From contig JACCRA010000204.1 of the NCBI GenBank assembly GCA_013813825.1, positions 1 through 9,627 on the forward strand: a stretch of DNA of 9,627 bases, in the 5' to 3' direction. The translations under genes and the position numbers were made by a program. This document shows, one piece after another, positions 5,864-9,627 of the stretch (its first letter is position 1; the number at the start of each line of letters is the position of its first letter). This DNA comes from Pyrinomonadaceae bacterium (GTDB taxonomy: Bacteria; Acidobacteriota; Blastocatellia; Pyrinomonadales; Pyrinomonadaceae). The notes beneath the pieces were generated by a model that did no database searches, had not been told where the DNA came from, and saw only the letters and a program-made list of their open reading frames with translations.

Positions 5864-7327
5864 TTAGAAGGCTCGCAAGCCTCCGCCGGCTGGCGCCCCG
5901 AACGCGGCAGCCTCCGCCGCATCGGGCGAGATGTTCGATGGCCGCCACAGCAGCCGGAAGCGCGCCGCCAGCATCCGCCCGGCGCTGAAACCGAGGCTCG
6001 GATCAAGCTCCCACAACTCCTCGGCCAGCGCGCGCTCGGCGATTCGCGCGAAAGCCTCTGACAACCCGGACGCGACCGCGTCCATACCTTCAATCAATAG
6101 CACTTCCGTCTCACGCCCGCGTCCCCCATGTCGCCGACCATACTCGCGCAGGCGCTGCCGCGCATCGTCGTGAATCCTGCCGGTCGCGATGATGACCAAG
6201 TGCGCGATGTCCGCGCCCGCATACTCGCCGAAGACACCACGCACATGCGGCAAAGCCCAGTCCCCGTCCCGCAGCAGAAACAGGAAAGGCTCTCCGGCCA
6301 CATCAGTCATCATCTGTAACTCTCCGTCATCGGAAATGGAATGGGTGGCGACCTGGTTTTCCGGAATCCCAAGCCTGACTAAAATCGAGCGCAGATGCGA
6401 AGTCAACCACGTACCGTCCTGCAACAATGTGGAGGTAAGCGAAGTCGGGACGGCGATCTCTTCGGCTTTCTCGTCGGCCAGCATCGAGCCGCATTCGCTG
6501 CACATCGCGTGGCTCGCGGACAGCACGGAGAAGGCGTCAGGCGATGGTAGCCGGAAAAGAGCGCGTCCGTCTCTGCGGCAACTCACCAGAATCTCGCGCC
6601 GGATGAGGCCGACCTCCGCCAGTTTGCTGAGTTGGCTTTCGGACAAGCCCTCGCGCTCGTCGCCGGCAATTGACAGGGACGCGCCGTGTCCTTCCCGGTG
6701 CGCCTCGGCCAGACGCCTGAGCACTCGCCGCGCTTCCAGATTTTCCAGCATCCCCACGGCGCGCAACCAGCCGGCCACCATCTCGCCGCGCGCGAAGGCG
6801 GCCGAGGTGTCACCGTCCTGTGCCGCCGCGAAACGCAGGAAGCTATCGGACACGCGCGGCTCGTGCTTCAGCCATGATGCGGCGTGTGGCGGCGATGCGC
6901 TTCCGCCGCTGTGCGCGTCATGATTATGCTGCGTTGTTGCGCACGCGGCGTCGAGTGCATCGCCGACGTGGCGGCAAAATGAATCAAGATGCAGCGCGGC
7001 GTCTTCCACTCCGGCGCGGTGAATGATGCCGGCACGCACGCCGCCAACATCGCCCCTCTCGCCGTCGCCGAAAATCAGAAAGAATGCGAAGTCTTCAAAA
7101 CAGAAAATGTCGCCGCGCACGTAAGGCAACTCCGGCCCGGAGTTAAGTAACAACGCTTGCTCCAATTTCTTCGCGCCATCGGAGCCGATCATCGCCAGTT
7201 CGAAGAGACTATGGCGCGCCGCACGGATCAACGGAATCAGCCCGCGCTCCTGTAGCTTTTCCAGCACCGCGACGCGGAGCGCCGTCTCGACAGCTTGTTC
7301 GAGGCTCCGGCTTTCTATCCTCAACAT
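5864..7327 (-). CDS. Unrecognised 487-residue protein with winged-helix-like segment, half zinc ribbon and nuclease-like C-terminal domain
   Basis: The gene has a good ribosome site (AAGGAG, 11 bases before the ATG). There is no signal peptide or membrane segment, so the protein is cytoplasmic. Residues 1-130 form a mixed domain (NSGPELPYVRGDIFCFEDFA at 62-81); 131-160 is a His/Ser/Ala-rich linker. At 225-260 LSESQLSKLAEVGLIRREIL resembles a winged helix. Then come LVSCRRDGRALFRL and MCSECGSML (275-283), which look like a zinc ribbon whose first knuckle has Cys250-x-x-Asp instead of Cys-x-x-Cys. Residues 300-435 (LQDGTWLTSHLRSILVRLG, then EPFLFLLRDGDW, then AHLVIIATG) have the strand-helix order of a PD-(D/E)xK-like fold, but with LLR where E-x-K would be. 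I do not recognise a named family. A regulatory or defence-related DNA-binding role is only a guess. Confidence 0.8.
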   Translation of the reverse strand: MLRIESRSLEQAVETALRVAVLEKLQERGLIPLIRAARHSLFELAMIGSDGAKKLEQALLLNSGPELPYVRGDIFCFEDFAFFLIFGDGERGDVGGVRAGIIHRAGVEDAALHLDSFCRHVGDALDAACATTQHNHDAHSGGSASPPHAASWLKHEPRVSDSFLRFAAAQDGDTSAAFARGEMVAGWLRAVGMLENLEARRVLRRLAEAHREGHGASLSIAGDEREGLSESQLSKLAEVGLIRREILVSCRRDGRALFRLPSPDAFSVLSASHAMCSECGSMLADEKAEEIAVPTSLTSTLLQDGTWLTSHLRSILVRLGIPENQVATHSISDDGELQMMTDVAGEPFLFLLRDGDWALPHVRGVFGEYAGADIAHLVIIATGRIHDDARQRLREYGRRHGGRGRETEVLLIEGMDAVASGLSEAFARIAERALAEELWELDPSLGFSAGRMLAARFRLLWRPSNISPDAAEAAAFGAPAGGGLRAF

Positions 7328-7654
7328 GATTTTGAAGGCTCCTTATTCCAGACACTTTCATGCTATCACGTCAACGAAGAATTACTAACGCCTTAAAGAT
7401 CTATACTGCTATGGCTTCTCCCTAATTTAAGTTTATGGCGTACTAAGCAGACATATTTCATTCAATCTGCCTCAACTTTGCATTATTCCGTGCTGTCTTT
7501 CAGGTCAGATTAGGTTTCTTGGAGATGCCCTGTCGCGGAACAGTCACATTGCCTCTTGTCCATCTGCTAACTGTTGGATAATATAGCTTTGCTGTCTTAA
7601 TGACGGCTCAATCCGCACCCCAAGTTTTCCCCTTAAAGAAGTAATCATTTTAGG
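7328..7654. other. AT-rich divergent spacer of 327 bases
   Basis: This stretch is clearly richer in A and T than the flanking genes and has no coding pattern in any frame. It separates the minus-strand 487-residue gene from the plus-strand NlpC/P60 gene, so it must hold both promoters. On the minus strand TTGACG occurs at 7374-7369, about 45 bases before that gene's ATG, with no good -10. On the plus strand a candidate promoter is listed separately. I looked for riboswitch-like conserved blocks and found none that I could defend. Confidence 0.7.
7556..7584 (+). promoter_or_regulatory. Candidate promoter for the NlpC/P60 gene
   Basis: TTGTCC (7556-7561) and TAATAT (7579-7584) are 17 bases apart, with an overlapping GATAAT just upstream of the latter. 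Transcription would start near 7592, giving a leader of about 60-85 bases before the start codon. Both hexamers are imperfect, but the spacing and local AT content fit a sigma-70-type promoter. Confidence 0.4.
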
Positions 7655-8296
7655 ATGAGGAGCAGACGCCCCCGGTCTATGTCTATTATTAAATTGTTCC
7701 CCCGCGCACTGGTCGCCTGCTGCGCGCTGGCATTTTTAACCATCAACGTCGCCGCCCAGGCTGACTTCAGCCGCCCGAGTCAGACTACTCAAACCACAGC
7801 GCCTGGCGGCGCGGCGACGTTGGAAAACGATGTCTTCCTCGTCTCCGAAGCAGCCGCGCATGTTCCCGCCGCAACGGACATCCCGCAGCCGACTCTGTTC
7901 GCGCCTTCAATACTGCGCTTTAATCAGATGATGATCTCCGCCATCGATCAGCGACTCGGCGCGCCTTACGTCTATGGGGCGGATGGGCCGCGCGTCTTCG
8001 ACTGTTCGGGGTTTGTGTGGAGTGTGTTTCAGTCGGCGGGTGTTTCTTTCGAGCGCGCGAGCGCGCGTTCGTTCTGGTCGAACTTTCCGCCGGTGCGCGA
8101 GGAGGAGGAATACCAGTTCGGCACGTTGGTCTTCTTCAACAACCTCAAGCACGTCGGGATCGTCGCCGACGCGGGCGGCTTTTACCACGCCTCGACCAGT
8201 GAGGGCGTGAAGTATTCGCCGTTCAATGAATACTGGTCGAAGCGGATCGATGGCTTTCGCCGCGTGCCGGTCCCGGCGGCGATAAACGCCGAGTAA
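7655..8296 (+). CDS. Secreted NlpC/P60-family cell-wall peptidase
   Basis: A 213-residue protein (205 if the second ATG at 7679 is used; no strong ribosome site decides it). The signal peptide is FPRALVACCALAFLTINVAA, cut near NVAAQ, followed by a Thr/Gln-rich spacer (about 36-85). The catalytic domain spans 90-205: LGAPYVYGADGPRVFDCSGFV with the nucleophile Cys117, then FGTLVFFNNLKHVGIV with His166, and FYHASTSEGV with His178 as the third polar residue. All key residues are present. Family members (clan CA, C40) cut gamma-D-glutamyl-diamino acid or stem-peptide bonds in peptidoglycan. No SH3b or LysM binding domain is present, so it is a single-domain enzyme. It is monocistronic: divergent spacer before it, hairpins after it. 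Confidence 0.92.
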   Translation: MRSRRPRSMSIIKLFPRALVACCALAFLTINVAAQADFSRPSQTTQTTAPGGAATLENDVFLVSEAAAHVPAATDIPQPTLFAPSILRFNQMMISAIDQRLGAPYVYGADGPRVFDCSGFVWSVFQSAGVSFERASARSFWSNFPPVREEEEYQFGTLVFFNNLKHVGIVADAGGFYHASTSEGVKYSPFNEYWSKRIDGFRRVPVPAAINAE

Positions 8297-8306
8297 CTTT
8301 CAAGCA

Positions 8307-8360
8307 TCAAGATGGAATCTTGAAGAGGCCGCCGCTCTGATTCAGAGCGACGGCCTCTTC
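8307..8360. terminator. Tandem hairpins after the NlpC/P60 gene
   Basis: The first hairpin is TCAAGAT-GGA-ATCTTGA (8307-8323). The second, overlapping it by two bases, runs 8322-8360: GAAGAGGCCG pairs with CGGCCTCTTC, then a C-A mismatch, then CGCTCTG with CAGAGCG around a three-base loop. It is 18-19 paired bases in all, very stable. No U tract follows on the plus strand (GGGCGTTTG), so it may act as a barrier or RNA-protecting structure as well as a terminator between convergent genes. The two hairpins are mutually exclusive only at their shared two bases. Confidence 0.75.
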
Positions 8361-8384
8361 GGGCGTTTGCACGCGCTCTCAATG

Positions 8385-8606
8385 TCACTTAAGAGTGGCA
8401 ACAAAACCTGCCCGGTGCTCGTCCGGGTTGCGCGGCTCCCAGACCGCGATGATCTTCTCAATTGCCACGTAGCACTTCGTCTCGTTCTCGTCCTTCAAGT
8501 GCAGCACGCCCCCCTCCACCTTCACCACTTCGCCGCGCAAACTCGACGCCCCTCCACAAAAAAGATCGACTCGCTGCCCGACCATTCCCGAAAGCAAATC
8601 TTGCAT
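8385..8606 (-). CDS. MM0924-family-like small protein (Sm-like beta-barrel candidate)
   Basis: A 73-residue protein from the ATG at 8606; an in-frame GTG at 8609 precedes it, but the ribosome site GAGGAG, 9 bases before the ATG, favours the ATG. It reads MQDLLSGMVGQRVDLFCGGA, then SSLRGEVVKVEGGVLHLKDE, NETKCYVAIEKIIAVWEP and an HRAGF tail. A short N-terminal helix, then alternating strands with VGQRVDL / LRGEVVKVEGGVLHL / CYVAIEKIIAVW, is the layout of a small Sm/Hfq-like barrel, and the wording resembles what I remember as the MM0924 family. The biochemical role of that family is not established to my knowledge. Cytoplasmic. It lies on the same strand as, and 97 bases after, the YkgJ-like gene. 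Confidence 0.8.
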   Translation of the reverse strand: MQDLLSGMVGQRVDLFCGGASSLRGEVVKVEGGVLHLKDENETKCYVAIEKIIAVWEPRNPDEHRAGFVATLK

Positions 8607-8620
8607 CACGAATAACTCCT

Positions 8621-8701
8621 CAGTTGATTGTTTTCAATTGCCAGTTGTTGATAAAGAAAAACCGATTCCGGCTCCGCACGTTGACGATTCACGATTGACG
8701 G
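8621..8701. repeat. Degenerate 7-base tandem repeats in the YkgJ-MM0924 spacer
   Basis: From 8621 to 8655 the plus strand reads CAGTTGA, TTGTTTT, CAATTGC, CAGTTGT, TGATAAA. From 8681 to 8701 it reads TTGACGA, TTCACGA, TTGACGG, three units with one or two changes each. Both blocks keep a 7-base step. They fill most of the spacer between two minus-strand genes, around a possible terminator at 8656-8674. Confidence 0.6.
8656..8674 (-). terminator. Weak U-tailed hairpin after the YkgJ-like gene
   Basis: The minus-strand transcript reads GAGCCG-GAAT-CGGTTT followed by TTCTT. The stem is six pairs, two of them G-U, and a five-base U run starts inside its 3' arm. It is 32 bases after the YkgJ-like stop codon. 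It is short, so it may be a weak or inactive terminator. Confidence 0.3.
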
Positions 8702-8705
8702 CTTT

Positions 8706-9119
8706 TCATTCCGCCTTGCGAAACGTGATCTGGAACAGCGGCAGCACGTCCGGATCGTCCTGCTGCGTGCGCTCGAACTGAAGCACGTCGTAATAGGCGC
8801 AACGCGGGCGCGCCGGATACTCACGGCAGACGTTGGGACGGCCGTGGTAGATCGAGCAGCCGCGCGTCTGGCGGTCGAGAAATCGACACGCCTCGCCGAG
8901 CAACGGATCGGGCGTGCGCCGCAGCACGCGCTCGCTTTTGCCCCACAGCTTCGTGTAACGTCTAGTCGCCACCTCGACCGTGACGCTGAAATATCTCGCC
9001 AGCCGGTTCAGATCGCGCTTCGTCACTGATACTCGCTCGTATATCCCGCAGCAAAACGCCGGGCACTTCGTGCAATCATAGAAGATGCGCGGCGCGGTTT
9101 CCGTCAGCTTGTTCGTCAT
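8706..9119 (-). CDS. YkgJ-family cysteine-cluster protein
   Basis: A 137-residue protein from the ATG at 9119; an upstream in-frame TTG at 9158 is possible but less likely. The pattern CTKCPAFCC (16-24), C78, C88, C98 and C107 (GCSIYHGRPNVCREYP, then RC) is that of the YkgJ / zinc- or iron-chelating cysteine-cluster family: C-x2-C-x3-CC near the start and a later CxxxRPxxCRxFP-type block. All eight cysteines are in place. Family members probably bind Fe-S or a metal ion; the precise reaction is not settled. The middle (33-75) is basic and helical. There is no signal peptide. It follows the deoxyhypusine-synthase-like gene on the same strand after 89 bases, so the two may share a transcript. 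Confidence 0.85.
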   Translation of the reverse strand: MTNKLTETAPRIFYDCTKCPAFCCGIYERVSVTKRDLNRLARYFSVTVEVATRRYTKLWGKSERVLRRTPDPLLGEACRFLDRQTRGCSIYHGRPNVCREYPARPRCAYYDVLQFERTQQDDPDVLPLFQITFRKAE

Positions 9120-9175
9120 AATTTTCCGGAGACAAGTTTTGCTTTTCGCGCTCAACAAGCAGCATTTGCTTTAAT

Positions 9176-9203
9176 GCGAAACGCGAAATCCGCAACTCGA
9201 AAC
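9176..9203. repeat. Four 7-base tandem units between two minus-strand genes
   Basis: The plus strand reads GCGAAAC, GCGAAAT, CCGCAAC, TCGAAAC without gaps, a degenerate heptamer repeat. It lies in the spacer between the deoxyhypusine-synthase-like gene (stop at 9209) and the YkgJ-like gene. The consensus differs from the heptamers at 1381-1468 and 8621-8701. Confidence 0.55.
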
Positions 9204-9208
9204 GGCTC

Positions 9209-9625
9209 TCACCTTCGTTCGGATTTCTCGTACTCCGCCAATAACAAATTCATCAACTCTTCGCGACGTTCGTAGAGGCGTTTCAGTTCGCGCGGCTGGT
9301 GTCGCGCGAGAGCGTAGGCCGTAATCAGCGGCAGTGCGACAGTCGAATCAATGTAACAGACTACCGCGTCCGGCAAACGGTCGGGATCAACCTTGCCCCA
9401 TGAGACTGCCTCGCCCGGGGTCGCGCCTGAAAGTCCGCCGGTGTCGGGACGGGCGTCCGTGATTTGCATGAAATAATCGTGGCCGCGCTCGTCGATGCCG
9501 AGCACTTCCTGAATCTGCGGCTCGGTCTGAAGCATGAAATTTTTGGGCGAGCCGCCGCCGAGGATGAAGACGGCCGACTTGCCGCCGTGTTTGCGGCCCC
9601 GGTCGCCGCGTCCGTGAATCGCGCC
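9209..9625 (-). CDS. Deoxyhypusine-synthase-family protein (N-terminus beyond the right edge)
   Basis: The visible 138 codons are the C-terminal part of a protein that is normally about 330-370 residues; the frame continues past the edge, so the ATG at 9535 is internal. Conserved blocks: [58 protein letters not shown] and [20 protein letters not shown]. The Lys in SWGK (residue 78 of the visible part) corresponds to the active-site Lys of eukaryotic deoxyhypusine synthase, so catalysis with NAD and spermidine-type chemistry is likely. Bacteria have no eIF5A, and some family members act as homospermidine synthases. The bacterial role is therefore probably polyamine aminobutyl transfer, with the substrate open. 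Cytoplasmic. The tail ([25 protein letters not shown]) is charged and helical. Confidence 0.93.
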   Translation of the reverse strand, partial: GAIHGRGDRGRKHGGKSAVFILGGGSPKNFMLQTEPQIQEVLGIDERGHDYFMQITDARPDTGGLSGATPGEAVSWGKVDPDRLPDAVVCYIDSTVALPLITAYALARHQPRELKRLYERREELMNLLLAEYEKSERR

Positions 9626-9627
9626 GC

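Noticed and set aside
5767..6093. Minus-strand frame ending in a hydrophobic LGALLLLLFGAACVA stretch
   Set aside because: It mostly overlaps the 487-residue gene in another frame, and the hydrophobic part comes from a short stretch with no start or ribosome site of its own.
6189..6923. A 244-residue plus-strand reading frame
   Set aside because: It lies wholly antisense to the 487-residue gene, is Ser/Arg-rich as GC-rich shadow frames are, and has no motif.
7560..7654. c-di-AMP (ydaO-type) riboswitch before the NlpC/P60 gene
   Set aside because: Such riboswitches often precede cell-wall hydrolase genes, but the conserved GA/GGGGUG-type blocks are not present in the right order on the plus strand.

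Overview
The window reads as a piece of chromosome from a GC-rich Gram-negative-type bacterium. The combination of an MM0924-like small protein, a deoxyhypusine-synthase-like enzyme, a YkgJ-type cysteine-cluster protein, secreted proteins with cleavage sites ending in Ala-Gln, and a remnant of a secreted PPC-type protein looks to me like Acidobacteriota, perhaps Blastocatellia. That is inference from remembered protein families, not a search. Most genes lie on the minus strand. Both window edges cut a gene.

Layout. Positions 2-2787 (minus) hold a membrane-anchored SGNH/GDSL hydrolase followed by a NodU-type carbamoyltransferase that runs off the left edge; this pair suggests modification of a surface polysaccharide or other exported product. 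Positions 2788-3549 are gene-poor. They hold the 5' end of a broken secreted-protein gene that runs into the tail of an unrelated small membrane protein. A plus-strand pair at 3550-4142 (121 and 69 residues, the second with a strong ribosome binding site) looks like an orphan toxin-module/immunity cassette; its function is unproven. A strong hairpin at 4268-4310 separates it from a convergent secreted lytic-transglycosylase-like gene (4358-5713, minus). Upstream of that is an unrecognised 487-residue protein (5864-7327, minus) with a half-lost zinc ribbon and a possible degenerate nuclease-like domain. An AT-rich divergent spacer (7328-7654) carries a plausible promoter for a secreted NlpC/P60 peptidase (7655-8296, plus), which ends at a tandem hairpin. 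The right part (8385-9625, minus) holds three conserved housekeeping-like genes: a deoxyhypusine-synthase-family enzyme (cut by the right edge), a YkgJ-family protein, and an MM0924-like small beta-barrel candidate.

Common themes. Two exported cell-wall enzymes (transglycosylase and NlpC/P60) and the SGNH/carbamoyltransferase pair point to envelope work. Three intergenic spacers (around 1381-1468, 8621-8701 and 9176-9203) contain degenerate tandem repeats with a clean 7-base period but a different consensus in each. This is the most unusual non-coding signal here. The candidate for a little-described system is the 3550-4142 gene pair, followed by the 487-residue protein.
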